From the IMG/VR virus record IMGVR_UViG_3300021088_000001, positions 1 through 64,000 of that record: a DNA stretch of 64,000 nucleotides; one strand, written 5' to 3'. Of the stretch, positions 48,388 through 57,458 are shown piece after piece (the first letter of the stretch is position 1; each line of letters opens with the position of its first letter). The translations under genes and the position numbers were made by a program. The notes beneath the pieces are model-generated. The model saw only the letters and a list, made by a program, of their open reading frames with translations, searched no databases and had not been told where the DNA came from. The DNA is from a virus.

Positions 48388-49798
48388 TATATTCCTTATT
48401 ATCCTTGATCGTATAATGACGTGGCGTTTTATCTGCATGCAACTTCTGTACACTTTGTGCAATCTTAGACAATGCTTCAGATTCTTGGTTATACCCACCA
48501 CTAATTTGTCGATCATCAATAAGACTGCCCACAGAACGTGCCTCCAACAAAATCGCTACATTTGCCAATACAGCCCCAAGATGAGGGACTCCATCAGCAG
48601 GATCATATTCTTGCCCCTCCATCCAAGCACTAAAATGTCGCTGGATTGCTGCAATATAAATAGAAGCTGGAACAGGGGTTGCTTTGAAATTGCCGTATCC
48701 ATATTTGCCGCCGTTCAACATTCCCAGAGATCCATAAGCTGTCGCAAGAGGCGACCACAGATGAAGTGGAAGCTTCGCTTGTCCAAAAGCTGTCTTAGGA
48801 TTAACTGGCATTACATTTAATGCTTCTTCATAAGCATTAGATTCCTCTGGTGTCCCTAAGTATTCCTCAGCCACAAACGGAGTGAAATTCTCCTTATGCA
48901 CAGCATCTCCATCCTCAATCATCTTATCCACCATCTCGTCAATTGTCAAGGAGTTATTCTGCATAGGTTGTTCTTCTACGATACGATAGGATGTGATTTC
49001 CTGTTCTCTATTTTCAAAATCAAAACTACACCAATGGAAATCTTCAGCACGATATGAAGTATCAGTGTAAAGATTTCCATTCAGATATACTTGCACCAAA
49101 GTGTCAGGTGGTACAGGACACTCACTACCCTCAGTAGCATTCCATTCAATCCAACCGTCCTTGTCAGCTTTAGATTTCTTAACCTTCTTTGGAAGCATTC
49201 CTGCTGCCTCGAATAATGCTATTTGGAAGGCTTGCTTATATTCTGTGTTCCACACAGGCTTGATAGCATTATTCGAGAAACTCAAACTGCCATCTCGGTT
49301 AACGCTAATCGCAATAGGATAATTCTCGTTATAAAAAGTTTTTTCCTGTTTGCCAAAACCCCACTCTAATCCTAATGTAAATAAAGCCCTCTGCACCATA
49401 TCACTCTCTTCTTTATTCTCAACAACAAAATAGCATCCTGCAAATCGCGCCAAGCGTTTCGCAGCTTTGTGGGCTTTGTAATCAGTTTTCTTTTTCTCTT
49501 TGAAGGCTTTGGCACACGTAAGTAAGAATCCAAGACTATATGATGTTAAATTTTTGTAACTATTACAAGTGTCTGAATCATGGAATTTCTCACTTGAATA
49601 CGTCATCTTGCAATTCTCATCAGAGTAAATATAACCCTGCTTATAAATAATATTATTTTTATCTTCAGAAAGAAATTGGCGTTGTTCGCCCGGAGTGTGA
49701 TCTGCCCAATAATGCCCAAGTGTAAAAAGAGCTTGTTGTGCTTGTTCACACTCTAATGGTGTGGTAAAGTAGATCTTCGTATTCTTAAACTCTGACAT
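48380..49798 (-). CDS. Multidomain protein with C-terminal DUF5664 (dGTP diphosphohydrolase N-type) domain
   Basis: 472 aa. The N-terminal 300 residues contain two related segments beginning with TPLECEQAQQALFTLGHYW (about 13) and KEESDMVQRALFTLGLEWG (about 130), a probable internal duplication. The C-terminal 120 residues match the DUF5664 pattern: KTAFGQAKLPLHLWSPLATA, GKYGYGNFKA, AIQRHFSAWMEGQEYDPADG. That domain is linked to dATP/dGTP diphosphohydrolases. Catalysis is not proven. Confidence 0.75.
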   Translation of the reverse strand: MSEFKNTKIYFTTPLECEQAQQALFTLGHYWADHTPGEQRQFLSEDKNNIIYKQGYIYSDENCKMTYSSEKFHDSDTCNSYKNLTSYSLGFLLTCAKAFKEKKKTDYKAHKAAKRLARFAGCYFVVENKEESDMVQRALFTLGLEWGFGKQEKTFYNENYPIAISVNRDGSLSFSNNAIKPVWNTEYKQAFQIALFEAAGMLPKKVKKSKADKDGWIEWNATEGSECPVPPDTLVQVYLNGNLYTDTSYRAEDFHWCSFDFENREQEITSYRIVEEQPMQNNSLTIDEMVDKMIEDGDAVHKENFTPFVAEEYLGTPEESNAYEEALNVMPVNPKTAFGQAKLPLHLWSPLATAYGSLGMLNGGKYGYGNFKATPVPASIYIAAIQRHFSAWMEGQEYDPADGVPHLGAVLANVAILLEARSVGSLIDDRQISGGYNQESEALSKIAQSVQKLHADKTPRHYTIKDNKEYNG

Positions 49799-49829
49799 TC
49801 ATTTCTCCTGTGTGTAATCTGATGTTTGT

Positions 49830-49858
49830 ATTCTATATTTAATTGTTGAGGATGTCAA
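49830..49858 (-). promoter_or_regulatory. Promoter for the DUF5664/MazG/polymerase operon
   Basis: TTGACA (49858-49853), a 17-nt spacer and TAGAAT (49835-49830) on the minus strand, overlapping the end of the primase-helicase gene. Confidence 0.8.
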
Positions 49859-51636
49859 GCTTTGTTTGGTTTGAATGTCTCGCTTCCAAATGACATACCT
49901 TTCAATCCAAGCCAGTCATCTTTATCATACAAGGTATGAGTAGCATTATCATAGTAGTATTGGCCAACCATTCCTGTATTTCCAGACCAGCGACATTTAG
50001 TCATCTTCATGTAAGTTGTGTTCTTTTCTAGATCTTCATCGGCCTCTTTATTTCGAGTGAACAGGAGATTACATGCTGCACTTTTGAATATGCTAGAACT
50101 TCCAAGAAAGTCTTCTTCATGTAAGTCTGCACCAGTGCTTCCTTGCTTACCACCTTGTGGTGTTTTTCTCGTGTGATTAATATTGATAAATGTCACCCCA
50201 TGAGATTTCAAGATACCCTTCATCCATCTCTGGAACACTGCCTGCTCTTCATTACTCAATCCGTCCATCAAATCTTGAAGAGGGTCAATGATAATCACCT
50301 TACATTCGCAAGACACAATCAATTCCATGATAAGAGATTTAATTGATTCTAATCCGCCATCCCTATCTTCAATAAGATGCCAACGATCTGTGCCATCGGG
50401 CTGCTTCCACAACTCTTCCTCCCTCCTCAACACTTCAGGAGAGTTAAGGAACGAAAGCTTATCTTCAACAGACTCAATAAGGTCTATCTTCCTACCGACA
50501 TGGCGAGACAGTATCTTTGTGCCATATTGCCCACTATCAGATTCTAGTGAGAGTACACCAATTTTATGTGGACTATTAAACACCCAGAAATATGCGCATT
50601 CATCTGCAATTGTACTCTTTCCTGTCCCCGAAGCACTTCCGAGATTGACAATAACTCCTAGTGGTATTCCTGCTGCCATAGCTTTCTGTACTTTGTGCAT
50701 AAATGGTGGCAATGGTATTTTAGGAATTGCGGCTGCTTCACGAATCTTCTGTCCTAAACTACTACTACCCACAATACCATCTGGACTGTAGGGTACGGCA
50801 TCAAAGAAAGCTCGAAGGAATTGCTTCTCTTTACCTTTAGTAAGATACTCATTAGCATCTTTAAGGGTAAGTTTCATAACAAACATCTTATTCTTCGGCA
50901 ACACATCTACAAGCTTTTTAACAGCCTCTCTGCCAGCATCGTCATTATCGTAGCACACCACAATACGCTGTGCCTGATTAAGCCATGCATATTGTAATTG
51001 TACTTGTTTAAAACTTCCAGATTCACCGATAGCGCTAGAAACTACTGGAGTGGCATCAAAATCACTTCCCTTGCCAACACGGTAATTCTCAAGCATCTGG
51101 AATGCACTCATTGCATCAATCTCACCAGCACACAACAACACATATTTAGCCTGATGGTCTTTCCATTTCCATTGGCCAAATAATTCTGAATTCTTACCAA
51201 TCTTTCCTACTGAATAGAAATCCTTAACGGGCGTAGACCGTACTTTGAAGCCTGCAGCCTTGTAATCTTGTGTGTAAGGATAATAGTGCTCAACAACTTC
51301 TGCAGTCTCTTCGTTGTATTTAAATCGGCAAGCATAAGCCTTGTATGTCTCGTCAGTAATCCCTCGTTGTCCTTTTCCTGATGTGCCAGTATACTCCTTG
51401 ATTGCTTCTATTTCTTCTGGAGTGATAATTTCTTTAGTACTCACTTCGGAGTCCTGATATTCATATTTGTCAATCCCTTTCTGTTCTTTTTGTTCGTCAG
51501 ATAACTCTGTATAAAAGCAGGCATGACAATAGCCTCCTAATCCTTCGCCATAATAGTGAAAGTTATTTCCAGAGGTATCACGTCCATTTTTACGACAACG
51601 TTTGCAAGGATTTTTTCCGACTATGTACTTTGTCAT
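49855..51636 (-). CDS. Primase-helicase (T7 gp4-like)
   Basis: 593 aa from ATG 51636. N-terminal zinc finger CKRCRKNG...GYCHACFY; TOPRIM with VLLCAGEIDAMSAF and VVCYDNDDAGREAV. The RecA-like helicase has Walker A GSASGTGKST, Walker B VIIIDPLQDL and a C-terminal FININHTRK sensor. It unwinds DNA and makes primers at the fork. No strong ribosome-binding site; the start is 15 bases after the upstream stop, suggesting reinitiation. Confidence 0.92.
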   Translation of the reverse strand: MTKYIVGKNPCKRCRKNGRDTSGNNFHYYGEGLGGYCHACFYTELSDEQKEQKGIDKYEYQDSEVSTKEIITPEEIEAIKEYTGTSGKGQRGITDETYKAYACRFKYNEETAEVVEHYYPYTQDYKAAGFKVRSTPVKDFYSVGKIGKNSELFGQWKWKDHQAKYVLLCAGEIDAMSAFQMLENYRVGKGSDFDATPVVSSAIGESGSFKQVQLQYAWLNQAQRIVVCYDNDDAGREAVKKLVDVLPKNKMFVMKLTLKDANEYLTKGKEKQFLRAFFDAVPYSPDGIVGSSSLGQKIREAAAIPKIPLPPFMHKVQKAMAAGIPLGVIVNLGSASGTGKSTIADECAYFWVFNSPHKIGVLSLESDSGQYGTKILSRHVGRKIDLIESVEDKLSFLNSPEVLRREEELWKQPDGTDRWHLIEDRDGGLESIKSLIMELIVSCECKVIIIDPLQDLMDGLSNEEQAVFQRWMKGILKSHGVTFININHTRKTPQGGKQGSTGADLHEEDFLGSSSIFKSAACNLLFTRNKEADEDLEKNTTYMKMTKCRWSGNTGMVGQYYYDNATHTLYDKDDWLGLKGMSFGSETFKPNKA

Positions 51637-51650
51637 ACAATATATACCAT

Positions 51651-51860
51651 TCAGTCTCCCCAATTATACTCAAAACCATAATCCCACTCTTGGCATAAGT
51701 AGTCGATAGCCTCATCATCTTCAACGGAAATACCCTCTTCTTTAGTTTCTTCAGTGGGGTAAATTATTCCGCCCTTACTGACGAGAAAATTTCCAGCTAA
51801 TTGCGCCCACGCTGAGCATTCGTCCCATCTACTACTTAGATACTCATTTGCTTGTGGCAT
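51651..51860 (-). CDS. Hypothetical acidic protein
   Basis: 69 aa, AGGAAATA upstream, first gene after a consensus promoter. Trp-containing N-terminus and very acidic C-terminal half (EDDEAIDYLCQEWDYGFEYN). Coupled to the primase-helicase gene. No family recognised. Confidence 0.6.
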   Translation of the reverse strand: MPQANEYLSSRWDECSAWAQLAGNFLVSKGGIIYPTEETKEEGISVEDDEAIDYLCQEWDYGFEYNWGD

Positions 51861-51877
51861 ATTTCCTCCAAAATTCG

Positions 51878-51906
51878 ATTATAACTTACCTCGTGGCACT
51901 TGTCAA
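51878..51906 (-). promoter_or_regulatory. Perfect-consensus promoter of the primase-helicase operon
   Basis: TTGACA (51906-51901), a 17-nt spacer and TATAAT (51883-51878) on the minus strand. Confidence 0.92.
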
Positions 51907-51932
51907 TGTCAGAGTGTTAATCCTCAGTATAA

Positions 51933-52910
51933 TCACTCCATTCTGTCGTGGTTCTCTCCATCAATAAGCTTTCTATATTGAATCCAGCCTTTAAGTGGTC
52001 CACTCCACAGTTGCTCATTCCTGTCCATATGGCTAATTCCTTTTTCCCATGTGCTAGGATATGATGGAATATTGACACAGCCTGACAACAATTTATGCAA
52101 TACTCTCTTCTGACATGGATTAGCCTGATGCTCAAATGCACTAGCATGCTTCCTATCAGAGCCAACAAGCTTATCATACACTTCAATACACTTTGCCAGA
52201 CTATAATCTTCGTTCCTGTAACTCACTGCAGCACAGCGTGCACAGGATACTTTAATTGCGTCATCTAGACTGATTGGCACACCATCTCCGAGATGGAATG
52301 TCTGTCCTTTATAACCTAATGACGGATTAAAGCTATCTACATATGGCAGATGCCATTCTCCAGCTTTTAGAAATTGTGGAGTAGAAGTAGCCATAGCTGC
52401 TTTCATACATCGTGCTAATTCTTCCAAACTAGGATCTGCAGCATTGTGATTACGCAGCCAAAAGAAGTTAGCCCACTCTGTGCCGCTAATCACTGTCTTC
52501 ATCATCTGCCAAGGCTCTGTGAGGCGGTTAAAAATTTGCTTACTGTAGCCAGCTTCATAGAATGACCTAGACACCTTTATAGCCTCCAGTTTAGCCTCAT
52601 GCCATGCAACTACTGGCGTGCTTCCATATGTGTCGTTATACACATATGCATCATGATCTCCACCATCCCGCATTCCCGGATTAGCTGCTCCAAATCGTAC
52701 AGGCATTCCTGTAAGCTGCTTCTGCATCTTCTCGAATGGAATAGCTCTACTGGATGCAGAGTTCTTTGGTAACATCCGATGCGTATTTAGCTCAGATAGT
52801 ATTATCCGAGGATACTCAATTTCCATTGTAGTAAAACGAATTCTTGCCTCTGAAATGCTATCACAGAGTATTGTGGCTTTGATGCCAACTCTACCTTCGA
52901 TTGTGATCAA
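51933..52910 (-). CDS. thyX: Flavin-dependent thymidylate synthase-like protein (ThyX)
   Basis: 325 aa. The phage-type ThyX signature is ELNTHRMLPKNSASSRAIP (about 40-58), followed by WHEAKLEAIKVSRSFYEAG and C-terminal SAFEHQANPC and WIQYRKL segments. It methylates dUMP to dTMP using FAD and folate. Its ATG adjoins the upstream gene stop. It works with the class II RNR to supply dNTPs. Confidence 0.85.
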   Translation of the reverse strand: MITIEGRVGIKATILCDSISEARIRFTTMEIEYPRIILSELNTHRMLPKNSASSRAIPFEKMQKQLTGMPVRFGAANPGMRDGGDHDAYVYNDTYGSTPVVAWHEAKLEAIKVSRSFYEAGYSKQIFNRLTEPWQMMKTVISGTEWANFFWLRNHNAADPSLEELARCMKAAMATSTPQFLKAGEWHLPYVDSFNPSLGYKGQTFHLGDGVPISLDDAIKVSCARCAAVSYRNEDYSLAKCIEVYDKLVGSDRKHASAFEHQANPCQKRVLHKLLSGCVNIPSYPSTWEKGISHMDRNEQLWSGPLKGWIQYRKLIDGENHDRME

Positions 52911-53129
52911 TTACTTATCCTTTCCGGTAATCTTCTTAAGCTCATTAAGAGCCTTAATCATATAATCGATATCTTCAATAAGAATTGATATCTCCTCATT
53001 GCCATCAATAACACTAAACCAATCAGATGACGCCCGGTCATAATGTAGAATCTCCTCTGAAGTTCCAAACTGAATTTCAGTAATATCCTCATCAGTTGGA
53101 AGCATAGCTCTTATATTAATATATGCCAT
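52911..53129 (-). CDS. Hypothetical protein
   Basis: 72 aa, GGAGAAATA upstream. Acidic, beta-strands then a C-terminal helix (DIDYMIKALNELKKI). The start overlaps the stop of the upstream gene by one base. No family recognised. Confidence 0.6.
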   Translation of the reverse strand: MAYINIRAMLPTDEDITEIQFGTSEEILHYDRASSDWFSVIDGNEEISILIEDIDYMIKALNELKKITGKDK

Positions 53130-53350
53130 TATTTCTCCAATTTCTCATAAAGTTTATACAACGAAACACTCTCAGAATAATATCCATTACTCTTTCCAAG
53201 CCACCAGATATCTACATAACCTTTAATCGTAGCAAGCTTATAGAATGTCCATGTTGTTTTAATGCTACTCCTGATGATCTTCTGAATATCTCTAGTAAAA
53301 TACTTCTTTACCTCTCTGATAAGGCTTAATCCTCCCATCCAAAAGAGCAT
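53129..53350 (-). CDS. Basic hypothetical protein
   Basis: 73 aa from ATG 53350 (AGAGG upstream); the exact start is uncertain because it overlaps the nucleotidyltransferase-like gene by 59 bases. Basic, Tyr/Lys-rich, with [19 protein letters not shown]. No recognised domain. Confidence 0.45.
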   Translation of the reverse strand: MLFWMGGLSLIREVKKYFTRDIQKIIRSSIKTTWTFYKLATIKGYVDIWWLGKSNGYYSESVSLYKLYEKLEK

Positions 53351-54221
53351 TAGAAAACCTCTGAAAATAATCATCTAAATACAATTGCCTAACAGCATCA
53401 TAATTTTCATAAGCAAATTCTCTCCACCAACCTGATGAGATGCTCGTACAGCATTTGAAAAGTGCATAGTCAAATGCTTCTCTGGGCGTCATACTTCCTG
53501 TATAGGGTACTAAACTACGCTCAATTGCCAATACCATCGACTCTTCCACTACACTGAGCAATTTAATATTTTCATCGGAGGCTTCAAATTTATTTTTGCT
53601 ACATTGCACTTCAGCTTCATCTACTTTAAAATACATGTATGCTGGCTTATCTAAATGTTTTATTGCCACGTGGATAGAGTCATGGTCATAGATGTATGGC
53701 ACATTATCTGTGAAGAATTCATCCTTAGATTTATTCAATTTAGGATGTGAGTAGTTATAAGTATCTTTCATACGTTGATTGTAGAACTCATAAGCACTCT
53801 CTGGTATGAATGCTCCATGTTGTCTCATCAACTTAATATCTTGTCGTGTCTTCTCGAAGTGGGGAGAATTCTTAAGATAGCGGTGAGACATCTTGAGCAT
53901 ATAAAGACAGTTCAGACTTGGAATTAATGCATCAGTACCATTTAGCACAACTTGCTCAAAACCTTCCTCCATATGCACAAACTCTTTAAGTCTCTCAGCC
54001 ATACTGTCAGGCCAAGCCACTTCAGCTTCAATAATACGTCTATCTGTTTTTACATAGACTGTCTTACCACTATTTATAGGATATTGTGCTAACACTTTCT
54101 CACCAAGATTATTGATGAATTCTTGGATTTCATCATACGAGCCAACGAGGTCTAGATCAGCAGGTTTTCGTGGCAAATCAATATGATAAGCTAATGCACA
54201 GCTTCCGATTAGTACTAGCAC
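53292..54221 (-). CDS. Nucleotidyltransferase-like protein
   Basis: 309 aa. The start [27 protein letters not shown] resembles the NTase-fold GSxAL...R.P.DLDL motif with a probable catalytic Asp pair. A helical region follows ([19 protein letters not shown]). Related phage proteins lack an agreed function. The substrate could be tRNA, nucleotides or protein; not decidable here. Confidence 0.65.
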   Translation of the reverse strand: MLVLIGSCALAYHIDLPRKPADLDLVGSYDEIQEFINNLGEKVLAQYPINSGKTVYVKTDRRIIEAEVAWPDSMAERLKEFVHMEEGFEQVVLNGTDALIPSLNCLYMLKMSHRYLKNSPHFEKTRQDIKLMRQHGAFIPESAYEFYNQRMKDTYNYSHPKLNKSKDEFFTDNVPYIYDHDSIHVAIKHLDKPAYMYFKVDEAEVQCSKNKFEASDENIKLLSVVEESMVLAIERSLVPYTGSMTPREAFDYALFKCCTSISSGWWREFAYENYDAVRQLYLDDYFQRFSNALLDGRIKPYQRGKEVFY

Positions 54222-54234
54222 AATTTCTCCTTAA

Positions 54235-54483
54235 TTAACAACTTTGATTACTTGGATGCCAACCTTTATCGCCCCACGGAGAATCATCGGTTGGACAATA
54301 GAAGCCACCAACACTGTAACCCTCTTCATATGAGTTTCCTTCTCCACCCCATGGAAGCTCAAACACTATATTAAATTCGTTAGAGAGTTTGATACACTCG
54401 TCAAATAATTCACGAAGTTGTGCACATTTTGACGACAGCAAAGCTGCTGCAGCTTCTTGTGTATGGTCCATATTAACAATCAT
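54235..54483 (-). CDS. Hypothetical protein
   Basis: 82 aa from ATG 54483, inside the end of the upstream gene. Helical N-terminal half; the C-terminal half (GGFYCPTDDSPWGDKGWHP) is a motif seen in many small phage proteins of unknown role. Confidence 0.6.
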   Translation of the reverse strand: MIVNMDHTQEAAAALLSSKCAQLRELFDECIKLSNEFNIVFELPWGGEGNSYEEGYSVGGFYCPTDDSPWGDKGWHPSNQSC

Positions 54484-54745
54484 ACGAAGAGCTATTCCAC
54501 TCAGGATGCAGCTCTTCAACAGCCTCAAAATCATACTTCAACTCTCGCAAGTCTATAGTAATTCCAGACAGTGTAACAAGTTCTTTGATCTCTGTCAATA
54601 GAAGTTTGATAGACTGAATCTTTGCAGCGCAGTCAATTGAAGCTTGCTTCTGGATGATGAGTTTCTGACGCGCAAACTCTTTCAGATCAATTGTTGGCAG
54701 CTCTACCAATTCTGCAGGGTTGGCTTTCTTTTTGATTTCATTCAT
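54473..54745 (-). CDS. Helical hypothetical protein
   Basis: 90 aa, AAGGAGATAG upstream. Nearly all helix with heptad patterning (IQSIKLLLTEIKELV). ATGA overlap with the SpoT-like gene. No family recognised. Confidence 0.6.
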   Translation of the reverse strand: MNEIKKKANPAELVELPTIDLKEFARQKLIIQKQASIDCAAKIQSIKLLLTEIKELVTLSGITIDLRELKYDFEAVEELHPEWNSSSYDC

Positions 54746-55230
54746 TTTACTATCTCCTTAGCTAAATTTAACAAACGTTTATCTGCTCTAGTAAGAACTT
54801 CAAGCAGCTTTATTTTTTCTTCCAAATATATTACTGCAAATTTCGGGTCGTGTCTACAAATACTTGATGTATTACTTATCAAATCTGCACATTTAATTGT
54901 TTGGATATGTGCTGGAGCTTCTGATAATCTCGCACAAGCTGCAGCCTTCCTTTGTGCCCGATTACCTACTTCCATATCCGATAGCCACCAAACACCTTTA
55001 GCAACAGTGAAACCGAAATGTGCCAATAGGACATCATATTGCACACCTTGATCCTCCATGCAGTCATGTAGCCACGCTGTCGCTATACATTGTTCACACT
55101 CAGACACACTGGCTGTGATAGCAGCCACTTCTGCTAGATGTGTAATGTAAGGCTCTCCTGTGTATTTTCTAACTTGGTTTTTATGTTTATCTCGTGCAAA
55201 CATCATTGCATTATATACTATATCACTCAT
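54742..55230 (-). CDS. SpoT/MESH1-like HD hydrolase, putative alarmone hydrolase
   Basis: 162 aa from ATG 55230 (ATGA overlap with the gene upstream). The (p)ppGpp hydrolase pattern is present: AMMFARDKHKNQVRKYTGEPYITH with His metal ligand, then TAWLHDCMEDQGVQYD containing HD, and KCADLISN. The family removes 3'-diphosphate from ppGpp or acts on related substrates. A phage enzyme could blunt the stringent response or alarmone-dependent defence; that is inference. Confidence 0.82.
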   Translation of the reverse strand: MSDIVYNAMMFARDKHKNQVRKYTGEPYITHLAEVAAITASVSECEQCIATAWLHDCMEDQGVQYDVLLAHFGFTVAKGVWWLSDMEVGNRAQRKAAACARLSEAPAHIQTIKCADLISNTSSICRHDPKFAVIYLEEKIKLLEVLTRADKRLLNLAKEIVK

Positions 55231-55508
55231 TTGTCTACCCGCCAACCAATATACCATCCACCACCCTTATCATGATTTAAACACATACTAAATGTGTTAT
55301 TAGCTTCAGCTTCCTGAGCATTCACACAAGCATCCATCCAATATCCATTTACGAATTTTGCATAATATACAATAGTGTTAAATCCTTGTATCTGGTACAC
55401 GCTATTGTACAGTGGCTTGATTGCAAATGAAGTCCAATTGAAGCCTGCGGGACCGTTTAGGGCACGTTCTGCTTCAGAGGGGTTGGTCCAATCTGTGATC
55501 TTCAACAT
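55227..55508 (-). CDS. Hypothetical protein
   Basis: 93 aa from ATG 55508, with AGGAGG upstream. Aromatic-rich with beta-strands and two cysteines. ATGA coupling to the SpoT-like gene. No domain recognised. Confidence 0.6.
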   Translation of the reverse strand: MLKITDWTNPSEAERALNGPAGFNWTSFAIKPLYNSVYQIQGFNTIVYYAKFVNGYWMDACVNAQEAEANNTFSMCLNHDKGGGWYIGWRVDK

Positions 55509-55519
55509 TTCGCTTCCTC

Positions 55520-55972
55520 CTAGTAATAGAAAAGATGACGCCCAACTCTCTTGCAAAATTTCAAATGCCACTTAGGATGAACATATACAGCATGAAAGCT
55601 GCTACATCCCTCCACAACAGGCTCCATATTAATCAACATTTCTAACTCTGTCAACTGTTCAATTGTAACACGAAGCTTTGTGTGTTTAGTGAACCCGCTA
55701 AATTGAAAGGGTTCCTTTAGCACTTGGCATGCTGTCATATTTCTTTGTCTCATGCGTGTTAGAATTACGTCGATTATTGCTCTTTTGCCCTTCACAGGTT
55801 CTCCTCCTGCTTCAGATTTCACAGTCCAAGCAATGCATATTGCATCTTCGGACATCGGTAGCCCACCCTCCACAATTCCTTGTGGAAATGTAATAATTTC
55901 TGGCAGGCTTTCTGAAGCTAGGCAAATTGATGCTAGTGACAATAGGAAGCCTATCAGAAGGTTTTTAATCAT
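55520..55972 (-). CDS. Exported SleB-like cell wall hydrolase
   Basis: 150 aa from ATG 55972 (overlapping the RNA ligase stop). An N-terminal signal peptide (MIKNLLIGFLLSLASICLAS) is visible. The mature part has the SleB/hydrolase_2 pattern WTVKSEAGGEPVKGKRAI with the catalytic Glu, and ILTRMRQRN. It probably acts on peptidoglycan in the periplasm. Being in the replication cluster, not the lysis cassette, it may act early or assist superinfection exclusion or lysis timing. Confidence 0.78.
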   Translation of the reverse strand: MIKNLLIGFLLSLASICLASESLPEIITFPQGIVEGGLPMSEDAICIAWTVKSEAGGEPVKGKRAIIDVILTRMRQRNMTACQVLKEPFQFSGFTKHTKLRVTIEQLTELEMLINMEPVVEGCSSFHAVYVHPKWHLKFCKRVGRHLFYY

Positions 55973-57246
55973 GCAGCATCTTCTCGGTCTAGACTTTCGC
56001 AAATTCCTTCCATCACTTTGAAGAAATAACTCTTACTCTTCAGAAAATATGGAGTGTGCTTGCCAGTATCAATCCGCAGGATAACTCCCTCACTAGGATG
56101 ACTACCATCAATCACATCATCTCCAAGCGTCTCAGAACGCTCTGTGAGGCCATCAACAAGCTTCTGCAAGCTCTCTGTATCACCGTCATAAACAATAGCA
56201 GGATGCACCTCTACAGGCCCTAGAATCTGCCTATCAGCGCACCATTGATCAAGCTGCTTCTGTGTGAAGTCTATATTAACACCATTCACATCTGCCTGAG
56301 TGATACGGTATACATGGAAGCGGTATTCATGCTCTTTGCAGCCATATTTGTAGATAATACTCTCTCCATATTTCTTCTGGAAAGCTTTATCTTTTGTAGC
56401 CTTAGCAGAGTGAACAGCCATAATTGGCTTACCATTAGCATAGCCTGCAATCTCACCATAGACTGTCATACCATTTACCATATGTGGTTTCAGCATCTCG
56501 GCTACATCAAAGCGAAATTGCTCACTTCCGTGAAATCCATCTTTCTTCTCTGTTAGCACTGTGTTGCGTGTACCAACAACATGTGTGTACTCTGTGTTAG
56601 GAAATACATTTGCAAACTTATTCACAACCTGCTTCCACTTAGGTAGTTCTATATTTGTCAGTGTCAATCCTGAGCGATGACTTGTACCATGAACTTTAGC
56701 ATGGAAGTGAATCAAAGCACCTTTAGGAATCAATCCTACATTGTGCTTGAATTGATCACTATCTACATGCTTAGCAAACAATGGTGTCACAGACACTTTA
56801 GCTTGCTTAGGACGATTTTGTCGCGCAATACTATCTCGTGTTGCTTGGCTAATGTATTTGCAGCAGATTGGAAACTCATTCACTGTGTCAAATGTCTCTC
56901 CAAGAGTTCGATAACCATCACGTCCTGTATAGAACAAGCTAGACAATGGTGCAAAATACCCTTGGCTCTTCACCTTCAAGAATGGCTGCACTCGTACACG
57001 CCGATTCTCGTCAAAGAATCCAGATTTTGTTGTATCAGAATTCAATTCACTCCGACGAAAAAGATTATTCTGTTTGCAATACTCTTCAGAGAGTTGTGTA
57101 TCTGCGGGGAAGAACACACCAATGTATCCTACTCCTGTGTCTTTGCTAACGATAACATTCTCACCAAGCACAACAGCTACGTGAATCTTGTCTGCTCCCG
57201 GAATAGGAGTGACAGAAGTGATTGCTGCAATAATTGCTTTACTCAT
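55969..57246 (-). CDS. RNA ligase (DRB0094/Rnl5-like)
   Basis: 425 aa. The N-terminal OB-like region (1-160) precedes a nucleotidyltransferase core: HFHAKVHGTSHRSG (motif I, Lys about 184), MTVYGEIAG and SEGVILRID (motif IV). The fold joins RNA ends with ATP. In phages RNA ligases repair tRNAs cut by host anticodon nucleases; this genome's tRNAs make that plausible. Confidence 0.82.
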   Translation of the reverse strand: MSKAIIAAITSVTPIPGADKIHVAVVLGENVIVSKDTGVGYIGVFFPADTQLSEEYCKQNNLFRRSELNSDTTKSGFFDENRRVRVQPFLKVKSQGYFAPLSSLFYTGRDGYRTLGETFDTVNEFPICCKYISQATRDSIARQNRPKQAKVSVTPLFAKHVDSDQFKHNVGLIPKGALIHFHAKVHGTSHRSGLTLTNIELPKWKQVVNKFANVFPNTEYTHVVGTRNTVLTEKKDGFHGSEQFRFDVAEMLKPHMVNGMTVYGEIAGYANGKPIMAVHSAKATKDKAFQKKYGESIIYKYGCKEHEYRFHVYRITQADVNGVNIDFTQKQLDQWCADRQILGPVEVHPAIVYDGDTESLQKLVDGLTERSETLGDDVIDGSHPSEGVILRIDTGKHTPYFLKSKSYFFKVMEGICESLDREDAA

Positions 57247-57248
57247 AG

Positions 57249-57458
57249 TTAATCCCTATACCCGGCCTCAAGCCGACGAATTTTATGTTTCAGATTATAA
57301 ATTGTGGCGATATCATACTCGTTGCTATTACGTGATACACGAAAAGAAATACCATTGAATGCGCAATCTAGAAATTCAACGCGCAGTATGCCACAGTGAT
57401 TCTTAGCACGCTCAACTATATCATGGATAGTTCCACCAGCAGTCTCAGTTATCTCCAT
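57249..57458 (-). CDS. Hypothetical protein
   Basis: 69 aa, soluble, with a basic C-terminal helix (YNLKHKIRRLEAGYRD). Two bases before the ligase gene. Overlaps the upstream gene by 14 bases. No family recognised. Confidence 0.6.
   Translation of the reverse strand: MEITETAGGTIHDIVERAKNHCGILRVEFLDCAFNGISFRVSRNSNEYDIATIYNLKHKIRRLEAGYRD

Noticed and set aside
51917-52186. Minus-strand ORF within thyX in another frame
   Set aside because: Shadow of the thyX C-terminal region; no ribosome-binding site.
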